Below, in pieces: positions 44,965-53,534 of a stretch of DNA of 64,000 bases. Below the pieces are notes generated by a model. The model saw only the letters and a list, made by a program, of their open reading frames with translations, was not told the DNA's origin and searched no databases. The stretch spans positions 4,092,001 to 4,156,000 of the forward strand of contig NZ_AP017422.1 in assembly GCF_002355595.1 (NCBI RefSeq), in the 5' to 3' direction. The translations under genes were made by a program, and so were the position numbers. Position 1 is the first letter of the stretch. Each line of letters begins with the position of its first letter. Origin of the DNA: Filimonas lacunae. GTDB lineage: Bacteria; Bacteroidota; Bacteroidia; Chitinophagales; Chitinophagaceae.

Positions 44965-45714
44965 ATGAAAAGACTGGAAAACAAAGTGGCCGTAGTAACG
45001 GGCGCATCGAAAGGAATTGGAGCCGGCATTGCGGAAAAGCTGGCTGCAGAAGGCGCGGCAGTAGTAGTAAACTATGCTTCTTCCAAGGAAGATGCAGAAA
45101 AGGTAGTAGCTAAAATTATATCTAACGGCGGCAAAGCAATAGCCGTGAAGGGAGATGTATCAAAGGCTGCTGACGTAGATCATCTTTTTGCAGAAGCCTT
45201 AGGGCAATATGGCGCCGTTGATATACTGGTGAACAATGCGGGCGTTTATCAGTGGGGTGCATTGGCAGATTTTACAGAAGAATCATACCACTTTCAGTTC
45301 AACATCAACGTGCTGGGTGTACTGCTGGCTTCCAAAGCAGCAGTGAAAAGCTTTTCAGAAAAAGGCGGCAGCATCATTAATATCGGCTCAGCCGTATCCA
45401 GCGCCACACCGGCGGGTAGTGCTATTTACACCGCTACTAAAAGTGCAGTAGACTCCATCACACGTGTACTTTCAAAAGAATTGGGGCCTAAAAACATTCG
45501 TGTAAATTCAGTGAACCCGGGCATGGTGGTAACAGAAGGCGCTACGTCTGCCGGCTTTATAGGAAGTGAAATAGAAACAGCTATGGTGAGTAATACGCCG
45601 CTTCGCAGGGTGGGTCAGCCGGAAGACATTGCACTGGCAACCGCATTTCTGGCATCAGACGACGCCAGGTGGGTTACAGGCGAGGTGATACTGGCCAGTG
45701 GCGGATTACGGTAA
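44965..45714 (+). CDS. SDR family oxidoreductase (glucose/3-oxoacyl reductase-like)
   Basis: A 249-residue classical SDR: TGASKGIG cofactor motif near residue 12, NNAG in the middle, catalytic Ser in NIGSAVSS and YTATK as the YxxxK pair; the C-terminal LASDDARWVTGEVILASGG is typical. The substrate is not predictable. The start at 44965 is preferred over the in-frame ATG at 44941, which would lie inside the -7 box and operator. It is followed by a hairpin and a TetR gene on the same strand. Confidence 0.9.
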   Translation: MKRLENKVAVVTGASKGIGAGIAEKLAAEGAAVVVNYASSKEDAEKVVAKIISNGGKAIAVKGDVSKAADVDHLFAEALGQYGAVDILVNNAGVYQWGALADFTEESYHFQFNINVLGVLLASKAAVKSFSEKGGSIINIGSAVSSATPAGSAIYTATKSAVDSITRVLSKELGPKNIRVNSVNPGMVVTEGATSAGFIGSEIETAMVSNTPLRRVGQPEDIALATAFLASDDARWVTGEVILASGGLR

Positions 45715-45733
45715 TCAGATATTATTTTAAATG

Positions 45734-45764
45734 AATAGCTTTGCTGGCAACAGACAAAGCTATT
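45734..45764 (+). terminator. Terminator between SDR and TetR genes
   Basis: Ten-base perfect arms AATAGCTTTG and CAAAGCTATT with an 11-base loop, followed by GTTATTAT. The hairpin lies where a longer version of the TetR frame would begin, supporting the later TetR start. Confidence 0.6.
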
Positions 45765-45772
45765 GTTATTAT

Positions 45773-46354
45773 ATGCGATCAAAAGATTTTGACGAGACGG
45801 AAGTATTAAAAAAAGCCATTACCATCTTTTGGAAGAACGGCTATAATGGCACGTCCCTGCACGACCTGATTGATGGGTTAGGCATAGCACGGTCCAGCAT
45901 TTATCACGCTTTTGGCGATAAGCATGGCCTGTATATAAAAGCACTGGAGCTATACCAGCAGGAAGGCACCCGCCGTATACTGGCAGTGCTGGATAATACA
46001 ACCTCTGTAAAAGAAGGAATAAAAGCGTTGCTGGACCTGGTGATTGGCGATGTGGTAGCCAGAGGGCGGCCTAAAGGATGTTTTAAAGTGAATGCAGAGG
46101 TAGAAGTGGCTTCGCAGGATAAACCATCCCATAAATTACTCTGCGAAGACAACCGGGTAATTGAAGATGCTTTATATGCATATATTCAAAAAGGGCAGCA
46201 CAATGGTGACATCAATCCTTCTAAAGATGCAAGAGCCCTTGCACGCTTCCTGTGTAATACCATAACCGGCATGCGGGTATATGCCAAGGTTACCAATGAT
46301 AAACAGTTTTTTGAAGACATTGCAGCCACAGCTTTGTCGTTGTTTGATAACTAA
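45773..46354 (+). CDS. TetR family transcriptional regulator
   Basis: A 193-residue repressor. The N-terminal HTH is clear (GTSLHDLIDGLGIARSSIYHAFGDKHGLY), followed by the variable helical ligand domain. The start at 45773 is chosen because the frame upstream to 45731 overlaps a hairpin. It is probably the repressor of the upstream SDR gene via the paired operators at 44910-44957. The ligand is unknown. Confidence 0.88.
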   Translation: MRSKDFDETEVLKKAITIFWKNGYNGTSLHDLIDGLGIARSSIYHAFGDKHGLYIKALELYQQEGTRRILAVLDNTTSVKEGIKALLDLVIGDVVARGRPKGCFKVNAEVEVASQDKPSHKLLCEDNRVIEDALYAYIQKGQHNGDINPSKDARALARFLCNTITGMRVYAKVTNDKQFFEDIAATALSLFDN

Positions 46355-46356
46355 GG

Positions 46357-46393
46357 CGTATCAGGTATTGACTGAGGACCGATACCTGATACG
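46357..46393. terminator. Bidirectional hairpin between convergent genes
   Basis: Twelve-base perfect arms CGTATCAGGTAT and ATACCTGATACG lie between the TetR gene and the convergent thioredoxin gene. No strong U-run is present. Confidence 0.55.
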
Positions 46394-46430
46394 ACATTAG
46401 TATATCCTAACTTAAACTGATATTCACCTA

Positions 46431-47525
46431 CTACTTTGCCGCACGATATTGCTCCAATGCCTTACGGTACTTTTTAATAGTTTCAGATTTTACTTTGGGC
46501 GTTTGTTCTGCCGCTGCAATAGCTTTCTTTTCTGCATCTATAGCCTTGTCATGCTGGTTAGCCTGTGCATACAAGCCTGCTATCTCATCATAGGTAGCTG
46601 GAATATCCATACTCCAGGGATAATGAACAATCTGGGCATCCAAAGCTTCTGCACCCAGTGCATAAGCGGCTGCATTCAGGCTTATCTTTTTGAAATTAGC
46701 CCACATCACCCCATCAGACACCGTTTTCCAATCCGGGAAATCGCTGTTTTCCCATAACTCCCTGGCAAAAACAACCGCCTGATTCACATCCGTATTCAAC
46801 AAGGAGAAGAAAAGAAAGTGCCCGGTAGAGTGCCGGTATTTCAACCCTGGCTCCTGTTTCAAAATACTGTCCAGCACCACCATCGCTTCTTTATAATTTC
46901 GGCTTACCATCAATGGATTCAATCGGTCAATCACCGACATATCCACCTTATCTAACCGCAGCGACTCTTCTCTATCCATCCGGGCCTTGTTCACATCCCA
47001 ATTACCGGCTGCTATTTTAGCCAATGGAGCATCTATCGAAGCCGGGTGCCCTATCCAGGCAATCTGCCCGGCCTGGTTCACTACCATGGCAAACGGTATA
47101 CCTCGCTGGCCTACGGCTGCCAGCCAATGATTGGCCATATAAGCTGTAGTATCATCTGCCCCTACCGTATAATGCATTTCCTGCCCTTTCTGTCCCTTCA
47201 TAAACCGTTGTAAGGAGTCAGCTCCTACATCACTTCTTTCCCGCACATTCACACCTATCACATTCACCTTTTTACCTGCATAAGTATGGGCCACTTCCGA
47301 TAAATGCGGAATATTAGCCAGGCATGGCCCGCACCAGGTGGCCCAAAACTCCACTACGGTTACTTCCCCTGCCGTAAATGTTTCCTTCAATGGAGTCCCT
47401 TTTAGCCAGGTAGCTATTTGTAAAGGCGGCGCGGGATCTCCTATTTGCAGCAACGGCTTACCAGACTGGGCAAACAAATGACTGACAGCCAATAAGCATA
47501 ACAGGAATAGGTTTTTCTTTATCAT
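46431..47525 (-). CDS. TlpA-like thioredoxin-domain protein
   Basis: A 364-residue exported protein: signal peptide ending LFAQ (about residue 20), a TlpA/ResA thioredoxin domain with TWCGPC (C65/C68) and RGIPFAMVV as cis-Pro loop, and a long C-terminal helical TPR-like region. In contrast to the other thioredoxin proteins here, the redox domain is at the N-terminus. It stands alone, with no SusCD genes next to it. Confidence 0.87.
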   Translation of the reverse strand: MIKKNLFLLCLLAVSHLFAQSGKPLLQIGDPAPPLQIATWLKGTPLKETFTAGEVTVVEFWATWCGPCLANIPHLSEVAHTYAGKKVNVIGVNVRERSDVGADSLQRFMKGQKGQEMHYTVGADDTTAYMANHWLAAVGQRGIPFAMVVNQAGQIAWIGHPASIDAPLAKIAAGNWDVNKARMDREESLRLDKVDMSVIDRLNPLMVSRNYKEAMVVLDSILKQEPGLKYRHSTGHFLFFSLLNTDVNQAVVFARELWENSDFPDWKTVSDGVMWANFKKISLNAAAYALGAEALDAQIVHYPWSMDIPATYDEIAGLYAQANQHDKAIDAEKKAIAAAEQTPKVKSETIKKYRKALEQYRAAK

Positions 47526-47619
47526 ATTTTATTTATTATAGTAATGCCATAATAAATAAAGACGCTAAGTATCTCTTCCGGGACGAGCAGGTGGCTTCTT
47601 TTTTTTAAAAGGAAAATGG

Positions 47620-48042
47620 TTATCCTATTTTACGATCTGCAGCCATTTGCCGGTAGATCTTGCATGCGGATTTTGATGTTTCATTAATCTTAGGATCTTG
47701 TGTAATAACAGTTTCTAAATGGCTGCGGTTAGCATCGCCCCATTGGTTCATGGCATCAATAACAGGCATCAACGACCAGCCCACCTCTGTAAGTGAATAC
47801 TCTACTTTAGGCGGCAGTTGAGGGTAGGTTTTCTTCTCTACTAAGCCATGCCCCTCCAATTCCCTGAGTTGCACGTTCAATACCCTGCGGGTGGCGCCAG
47901 GCAATAAACGAAGCATTTCGCTTGGACGCTTTATATCCATTGAGATAGCATTAAGCAAGGCAGGCTTCCATTTACCGCTCAACACTTCCCTGGTCAGGTG
48001 CAGGCCGCAATCTATAGTGAGGGGAGTCTTTCTTTCGTACAT
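47620..48042 (-). CDS. HxlR family transcriptional regulator
   Basis: A 140-residue winged-helix regulator with the HxlR signature: an N-terminal Cys (TIDCGLHLTREVLSGKWKPALL), recognition region RRVLNVQLRELEGHGLV, and wing KVEYSLTEVGWSL. HxlR proteins often respond to electrophiles or oxidants through that Cys. It is divergent from the Old Yellow Enzyme gene, the expected target. Confidence 0.9.
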   Translation of the reverse strand: MYERKTPLTIDCGLHLTREVLSGKWKPALLNAISMDIKRPSEMLRLLPGATRRVLNVQLRELEGHGLVEKKTYPQLPPKVEYSLTEVGWSLMPVIDAMNQWGDANRSHLETVITQDPKINETSKSACKIYRQMAADRKIG

Positions 48043-48086
48043 ACACTGTCCACTTTACTCAAAAATAGACATTGCATCTCAATTCA

Positions 48087-48111
48087 TATAGGGGATAAAT
48101 TTACCCCTATA
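48087..48111. promoter_or_regulatory. Palindromic operator in HxlR/OYE intergenic region
   Basis: Eight-base perfect arms TATAGGGG and CCCCTATA with a 9-base A/T-rich spacer lie midway in the 130-bp divergent region. This is a likely HxlR binding site controlling both genes. Confidence 0.55.
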
Positions 48112-48172
48112 CCATTAAATTTTCCCGTATTGTGCTACAGTGACATATGCCCGAGGTTTGCAAAAAAAAGCA

Positions 48173-49336
48173 ATGAAAAAGACAACACAGCCTTTATTAG
48201 AGGAATACCAGCTAGGCGATTTGACATTGAAAAACCGGGTGGTGATGGCATCACTTACGCGTGGACGCGCTACCAACGCAGGCATTGTACCTACGGCATT
48301 GATGGCCCAATATTATGCACAACGCGCATCTGCAGGTTTAATTTTGAGTGAAGGCACCTGGTTGAGTCCAAGGGCTATCGGTTTTATTAATGTGCCTGGC
48401 ATCTTTACCAGGGAACAGATAGAAGGATGGAAACTGGTGACCAAAGCGGTACACGATAAAGGCGGATTGATCTTCTCCCAGTTAGGACATATCGGCTCCG
48501 CATCTCACCCGGATTTCTTTGATGGAGAACTGCCTGCCGGACCTTCCGCCATCAATCCGCAAACTCATTCCTATACTCCGGAAGGCTTTAAAGCTACACT
48601 AACGCCCCGTGAGCTGACTGTTGCTGAGATAAAAGAAACTATACAGGATTACAGGCAGGCTGCTAAAAATGCCAGGGAAGCAGGGTTTGATGGCGTTGAG
48701 ATACATGCGCAAGCGGGTATGTTCATTCCTCAATTTCTAAGCCTGGCCACTAATCAGCGCAAAGATGAGTATGGTGGCAGTATTGAAAACCGTGCACGCA
48801 TTGTATTTGAGATTCTGGACGCCATCATAGAAGTGTGGCACAGCACACGCATAGCCATAAAGTTCACGCCGGTTGCACTTAGCCATGTAGGCATCGTAAT
48901 ACCAGATGTTGAAACTATCCCTATGTTCCAGTACATCCTTAAAAAATTGAATGATTATCATCTCGCTTACCTACACATTACTGGCCCGGCAGAAGATTTA
49001 ACCGGTACGCCGGTAGAGGCGTTGCAGAACAACTACTTTAGTCATTTCCGTCATCACTACAACGGCAGGCTGATGGCCAACCTGGGCTTTACGCAGGAAA
49101 GCGGCAATGCCATTTTGCAGGAAGGCACAGCCGACCTGGTATCTTTTGGCACACCATTCATCGCTAACCCTGATCTGGCAGAGCGGTTTAAATATCATTT
49201 ACCATTATCAGAAAGCAACCGGGATACCTATTATAGCGGGGGCGAAAATGGATATACCGATTATCCTGCTGCAGTGTATGATGAGACTATCGCACAATTG
49301 GACAAAGCGGATGCTGAACAGCGACTTGATTGTTAG
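48173..49336 (+). CDS. Old Yellow Enzyme family FMN-dependent ene-reductase
   Basis: A 387-residue TIM-barrel flavoprotein of the NADH:flavin oxidoreductase/OYE family, expected to reduce activated C=C bonds using NAD(P)H and FMN. Family segments are LKNRVVMASLTRGRA, PSAI, and QFLSLATNQRKDEYGGSIENR. The substrate-binding pair, normally HxxN or HxxH, reads HAQA (H178, A181), so the second polar residue is missing. The start at 48173 is chosen as the first ATG with a purine-rich upstream run; the frame is open from 48140. Divergent from an HxlR regulator. Confidence 0.9.
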   Translation: MKKTTQPLLEEYQLGDLTLKNRVVMASLTRGRATNAGIVPTALMAQYYAQRASAGLILSEGTWLSPRAIGFINVPGIFTREQIEGWKLVTKAVHDKGGLIFSQLGHIGSASHPDFFDGELPAGPSAINPQTHSYTPEGFKATLTPRELTVAEIKETIQDYRQAAKNAREAGFDGVEIHAQAGMFIPQFLSLATNQRKDEYGGSIENRARIVFEILDAIIEVWHSTRIAIKFTPVALSHVGIVIPDVETIPMFQYILKKLNDYHLAYLHITGPAEDLTGTPVEALQNNYFSHFRHHYNGRLMANLGFTQESGNAILQEGTADLVSFGTPFIANPDLAERFKYHLPLSESNRDTYYSGGENGYTDYPAAVYDETIAQLDKADAEQRLDC

Positions 49337-49352
49337 CAGCTATAAAAAGATA

Positions 49353-49383
49353 AAAGAAAGGTGGTCGCGAACCACCTTTCTTT
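49353..49383 (+). terminator. Terminator of the OYE gene
   Basis: Thirteen-base perfect arms AAAGAAAGGTGGT and ACCACCTTTCTTT with a CGCGA loop lie 17 bases after the stop codon. Confidence 0.75.
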
Positions 49384-49445
49384 CTATGGGGAAATGGCCT
49401 CCATCTTATTTAAAAGCATTATACGGTACTACAAAACAGTACATG

Positions 49446-49529
49446 CTACTTCTTTTTTGCGTCCAGTACCTTATCCAACGTTAACCTTGCTATATCTCCC
49501 TGACTTTTACTTATGCTATGATCAATGAT
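49446..49529 (-). pseudogene. 3' remnant of IS-interrupted carboxymuconolactone decarboxylase-like gene
   Basis: On the minus strand this piece encodes IIDHSISKSQGDIARLTLD followed by KVLDAKKK and a TAG stop. When the IS and one copy of the 7-bp duplication are removed, it joins the 5' fragment at 52178-52544 in frame. It is therefore the detached C-terminus of that gene. Confidence 0.8.
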
Positions 49530-49534
49530 TGTAG

Positions 49535-49715
49535 ATTCTGAATTATGTTAACCCATCGTTCTGTTTTCATGCTGACCCACCATTCTGGATGTTGACCCAC
49601 CCGTTTAGAAGGTTTTTCTGGGATTCGTTTTTTAGCGATTCTGGAATGTTGACCCACCCCCAACCGTAATTCTGGTTACGAAACACCATTGTCATTCTGG
49701 CATGTTGACCCACCC
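49535..49715. repeat. Multiple IstA-type end repeats, left end of the IS
   Basis: Copies of ATTCTGGnATGTTGACCCACCC lie at 49582-49602, 49638-49659 and 49694-49715, with more divergent copies starting at 49535 and about 49560. At the right end two inverted copies lie at about 52130-52149 and 52152-52177. Such arrays of end repeats are typical binding sites for the IS21 transposase. Confidence 0.8.
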
Positions 49716-49772
49716 GACAGCAGGAAATAATAGTAGGCGCTTTTTATAGTCATTTGCTCCAAAAACAGGAGC

Positions 49773-51317
49773 ATGGCACAAAAGCCCATAGCAATGGAAC
49801 AATTAAAACAGATTATTCAGCTTCAAAAGGATGGTGTCGGTATACGTGAGATAGCCCGGCGTATAGGCATCAGCCGTAATAGTGTGCGTAAATACATTGC
49901 TTTGCTTGCTGCAGATACTCCTGTTGAAGAATCCGATAATAAAACGCTTGCTGACAGAGCCTATGGAAACGATAGCGTGGTTCATGATGCAAACCGCCTG
50001 CAACAACTGATTACTCATTTTCAATATGCCCAGGTTGAATTGAATAAAACCGGTGTGACACGGCAATTGCTCTGGCAGGAATACATGGTTCAACATCCAG
50101 ACGGCTATGTGTACAGCCATTATTGCCACCACCTCAATCAATACCTTAAAAACAGGGACTTATCAATGCACCTGGAATACCAGGTAGCCGATATGATTAT
50201 GATCGACTTTGCAGGTAAAAAGCAGTCTTATATAGACCTATCTACCGGCGAGCTTGTTCCATGCCAGGTCTTTGTGGCTATCCTGCCTTTTAGCGGTCTT
50301 ATTTTTTGCCTGGCGGTACATAGCCAGCAAACCGCAGACTTTACCACCTGTATCAATGCTATGTTGATGTTTTATACCGGTGTGCCCGCCACCATTCTTT
50401 GCGATAACCTGAAAACTGCCGTAACCCATCCCAGCCGGTATGAACCTGTTTTTACAGATATATGCCATCAGCTCAGTGAGCATTATAACACCACCTTTAG
50501 TGCAACCCGCCCGTATAGCCCCAGAGATAAAGCGATGGCAGAACGTGCTGTTAATATAGTATATACTCATGTGTATGCTCCTTTAAGAAACCGGGAGTTC
50601 ACCAGCCTGCAGGCGCTAAATGTAGCCATGCAGGAACAGCTGCTCCTGCTCAATAACAAGCCTTACAAGAATACACCTTATAGCCGCTGGTATTACTTTG
50701 AACAGCAGGAACGCAGCGCCCTTAAACCATTACCCACCGAACCCTTTAGCCCTAAAAAGGTGGTTACTCTTACGGTTCAACGCAACTACCATATACAGCT
50801 CTCAGAAGATCATCATTATTACAGCGTACCCTATGTGCATGTAGGCAAAAAGGTAAAAGTATTGTATGATCACCGGACGGTAGAAGTATACCTGGATCAT
50901 CAGCGTATAGCCCTGCATATACGCAAAAGCCACCAAAAGTCGTATACAACACTGGCTGAGCATATGCCTCCCCATCATCAGCAGATGCAACAGATTAAAG
51001 GCTGGAATCGGGAAGACCTACTGGCCCAGGCAACCCGTATAGGTCCCTCTACATACCAGGCGGCAGCACTTATGCTGGAAAATAGCATTTACATAGAGCA
51101 GAATTACAAAGCCTGTTTTGGCATGCTGATGCTCTCGAAAAAATACGGATCCGGACGGCTGGAAGCTGCCTGCGCCCGCATACTACAAGGCACCCGTGTT
51201 AACTACACCATGATCAGGAATGTTCTGGAACGTGCCCTTGACAAACAGTTGCCATTAGAAGAAGCACCACCGCCACTAACCCATGATAACATAAGAGGTA
51301 AAGAGCATTATCAATAA
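49773..51317 (+). CDS. istA: IS21 family transposase IstA
   Basis: A 514-residue DDE transposase. An N-terminal HTH (GIREIARRIGISRNSVRKYI, residues 21-40) precedes an RNase H-like catalytic core with the three acidic residues visible as IMIDFAG, LCDNLKTAV and DKAMAERAV. A beta-barrel-like C-terminal region follows. It pairs with istB 18 bp downstream. The frame is full-length and uninterrupted. Confidence 0.95.
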   Translation: MAQKPIAMEQLKQIIQLQKDGVGIREIARRIGISRNSVRKYIALLAADTPVEESDNKTLADRAYGNDSVVHDANRLQQLITHFQYAQVELNKTGVTRQLLWQEYMVQHPDGYVYSHYCHHLNQYLKNRDLSMHLEYQVADMIMIDFAGKKQSYIDLSTGELVPCQVFVAILPFSGLIFCLAVHSQQTADFTTCINAMLMFYTGVPATILCDNLKTAVTHPSRYEPVFTDICHQLSEHYNTTFSATRPYSPRDKAMAERAVNIVYTHVYAPLRNREFTSLQALNVAMQEQLLLLNNKPYKNTPYSRWYYFEQQERSALKPLPTEPFSPKKVVTLTVQRNYHIQLSEDHHYYSVPYVHVGKKVKVLYDHRTVEVYLDHQRIALHIRKSHQKSYTTLAEHMPPHHQQMQQIKGWNREDLLAQATRIGPSTYQAAALMLENSIYIEQNYKACFGMLMLSKKYGSGRLEAACARILQGTRVNYTMIRNVLERALDKQLPLEEAPPPLTHDNIRGKEHYQ

Positions 51318-51335
51318 TTACATAAACTAAAAAAA

Positions 51336-52076
51336 ATGAACACAACGCAAACGCTTCAGCAAATGCAACAACTGCGACTGCCAGGTATGTACCAGGCTTA
51401 CCGTTCCCAGCTGGAACTATCTATGGATCAGCAACTGGATGGTCATGAACTAATAGCCCACCTGCTTCAATCTGAAGAACAAAACCGTTCTAATGAAAAA
51501 ACAGCTCTTTGCCTTAAGCTCGCAAAGCTCCGGCTACCAGTGACCATAGAACAAGTGGAATGTAGTCAGGCCAGAAACATCACTAAACAACAACTGGCTA
51601 TGCTGGCAGAAGGCAGATACCTCTTACAGGGAGAAAACATACTGATTACGGGTGCAACCGGCTGCGGAAAAAGTCATCTGGCGTGCGCTCTGGGACACCA
51701 GGCGTGCCTGCATGGTTATAAAACTATTTACCTGAACATGAACCGGCTTGCGGAGAAGATAACCCTGGCCAGACTGGATGGCTCTTATATTAAACTTTTA
51801 AATCAACTGGAACGCCAATCCCTGATTATCCTGGATGACTTTGGCCTGGCACCGATGACGCAGGATATGCGTCTTACCTTACTACAGTTACTGGAAGACC
51901 GGTATGGGAAAAAGAGTGTTATTGTGACCTCACAATTACCAGTTGCAAAATGGCATGAATACTTAAACGATCCCACCTTAGCTGATGCCACGCTTGACAG
52001 GCTGACAGCCAATGCTCACCGGGTGGAACTCAAAGGTGAATCTCTCCGAAGAAAAAAAGAGAAAGCTAATCAATAA
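51336..52076 (+). CDS. istB: IS21 family helper ATPase IstB
   Basis: A 246-residue AAA+ ATPase that selects target DNA and stimulates IstA. Walker A is GATGCGKS (106-113) and Walker B is SLIILDDFGLA; the fold is related to DnaC. It follows istA by 18 bp within the IS. Confidence 0.95.
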   Translation: MNTTQTLQQMQQLRLPGMYQAYRSQLELSMDQQLDGHELIAHLLQSEEQNRSNEKTALCLKLAKLRLPVTIEQVECSQARNITKQQLAMLAEGRYLLQGENILITGATGCGKSHLACALGHQACLHGYKTIYLNMNRLAEKITLARLDGSYIKLLNQLERQSLIILDDFGLAPMTQDMRLTLLQLLEDRYGKKSVIVTSQLPVAKWHEYLNDPTLADATLDRLTANAHRVELKGESLRRKKEKANQ

Positions 52077-52177
52077 CACTTTGTATTTTTAACCTGCATC
52101 AAGCTCTTACTCTTATTGCCTGCTTCGCAGGTGGGTGAACATCCCAGAACACTGGGTCAACATCATCAGAATATACA

Positions 52178-52544
52178 CAATGATAGCAAAAGCCTCTGAT
52201 AACTGAGGTCCGGTTAACCCGGTATTGATTGCCAGGCCAATATGAGCCTGTAGCTGCAGAACAACACCACTCATGCTGGCTAATGCAGAAACCGTCACCA
52301 GCTCCCGCTGCTGATAAGTCAGTACGTCACGGCTAAAAATATCCGCGAACAAATGTTCTTTCAAAAAAGTATCAATGGCAGGAGCAAACGCATTAGCACC
52401 AGCGGGAGCTTTCTCTTCTATATTTGTCAATACCTGCAAAGTCTTCTTGCCAGTTTGGTATTTATTGGAATCGTTTACCGGCGATGCAGCTTTACCTTCT
52501 ATATCCTGTATTCCTTTTGCTTTACGGTCTTCTATAACAGCCAT
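52178..52544 (-). pseudogene. 5' part of IS-interrupted carboxymuconolactone decarboxylase-like gene
   Basis: The first ~122 codons of a carboxymuconolactone decarboxylase/AhpD-like protein. The conserved core is visible: YQTGKKTLQVL, FADIFSRDVLTYQQRELVTV and LQLQAHIGLAINTGLTGPQ. The catalytic Cys normally found in AhpD is not present. At the 7-bp duplication the frame runs into the IS right end and picks up a foreign tail (to 52113). Restoring the target gives an ending SEAFAIIDHSIS... KVLDAKKK from the fragment at 49446-49529. An in-frame ATG also exists at 52565. It is divergent from the AraC gene with only 32 bp between. Confidence 0.8.
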
Positions 52545-52576
52545 AAATGTTATTATACCATTCAAACTGCGGTGGA

Positions 52577-53479
52577 ATGGTTATGGAAAAAATACTAAGG
52601 ATAGATACGGTTAGCGAGCATGATAAATTCTATCACCAGGAGAATCTGCATCCTCTGGTAAGCGTGATAGATTTTACAGGAACAGCGCCGGAGGTATACG
52701 CCTCCAAAATGAACTTTGGATTTTATGCCGTTTATCTGAAAGATGTGCAATGCGGTGATATGAAATATGGCCGCCACACCTACGACTATCAGGACAGAAC
52801 CTTGGTTTTTGTTGCTCCGGGCCAGGTTATTCATGTGGATATAAACGAAGAATACAAGCCATCCGGCTTTGCATTGTTGTTTCATCCAGACCTTATTCGG
52901 GGAACACCACTTGGCAAAAACATCGACAACTATACCTTCTTCTCCTACGAATCACGCGAAGCCTTGCATTTATCAGAAAAGGAAAGGAAGATGGTGCTGG
53001 ATTGCTTTGAAAAGATCAAATACGAATTAGAACAAGGAACAGACAAGCATAGCAAAACACTAATAGCAGCAAACATTGAATTATTTCTTAATTACTGTAT
53101 TCGCTTTTACGACCGACAGTTTATTACCCGCAACGAAGCCAACTTAAACAGCCTTGAAAAATTCGAGAAGCTATTAAAAAACTACTTTCATTCAGACAAA
53201 CCTCAAACTGTTGGATTACCAGCAGTATCTTATTTTGCGGAACAGTTACATCTCTCTCCCAATTACTTTGGCGATATGGTGAAAAAAGAAACGGGTAAAA
53301 CTCCGTTCGAGTACATTCATTTGAAGATTGTAGATATGGCCAAAGAACGGCTTCTTGATACCAGCAGATCCATTAGTGAAATAGCTTATGATCTCGGTTT
53401 TAAATACCCCCATCATTTTACCAGGGCCTTCAAAAAAAGCACAGGTTATACACCGAATGAATACAGAGGTTTGAATTAA
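52577..53479 (+). CDS. AraC family transcriptional regulator
   Basis: A 300-residue regulator with an N-terminal cupin-like ligand domain and a C-terminal AraC double HTH (VSYFAEQLHLSPNYFGDMV and ISEIAYDLGFKYPHHFTRAF). It is a clear paralogue of the AraC protein at 1660. ATGs at 52577 and 52583 are both plausible starts; 52547 is less likely as it would overlap the divergent gene's start region. It probably regulated the divergent carboxymuconolactone decarboxylase-like gene, now broken by the IS. Confidence 0.88.
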   Translation: MVMEKILRIDTVSEHDKFYHQENLHPLVSVIDFTGTAPEVYASKMNFGFYAVYLKDVQCGDMKYGRHTYDYQDRTLVFVAPGQVIHVDINEEYKPSGFALLFHPDLIRGTPLGKNIDNYTFFSYESREALHLSEKERKMVLDCFEKIKYELEQGTDKHSKTLIAANIELFLNYCIRFYDRQFITRNEANLNSLEKFEKLLKNYFHSDKPQTVGLPAVSYFAEQLHLSPNYFGDMVKKETGKTPFEYIHLKIVDMAKERLLDTSRSISEIAYDLGFKYPHHFTRAFKKSTGYTPNEYRGLN

Positions 53480-53499
53480 AGGACACGGATAAAAACAAA

Positions 53500-53530
53500 A
53501 AAGCCTTGTAATCAATGATTACAAGGCTTT
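53500..53530 (+). terminator. Terminator of the AraC gene
   Basis: Fourteen-base perfect arms AAAGCCTTGTAATC and GATTACAAGGCTTT with a 3-base AAT loop, preceded by an A-run and followed by TTTTA-like sequence. Confidence 0.85.
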
Positions 53531-53534
53531 TAAA

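Larger units (their letters stand above)
49530..52177. mobile_element. IS21-family insertion sequence, 2648 bp
   Basis: The ends are imperfect inverted repeats beginning TGTAGATTCTGAATTATG (left) and TGTATATTCTGATGATG (right, read inward), flanked by a perfect 7-bp target duplication CAATGAT at 49523-49529 and 52178-52184. Inside lie istA and istB in the usual order. The subterminal regions carry several copies of a roughly 21-bp motif ATTCTGG.ATGTTGACCCACC, as expected for IstA binding sites. Both genes are intact, so the element may be active. Confidence 0.9.

Noticed and set aside
52113-52177. Carboxymuconolactone decarboxylase-like frame as an intact gene
   Set aside because: Its last codons are IS right-end sequence; the true C-terminus lies on the other side of the element.
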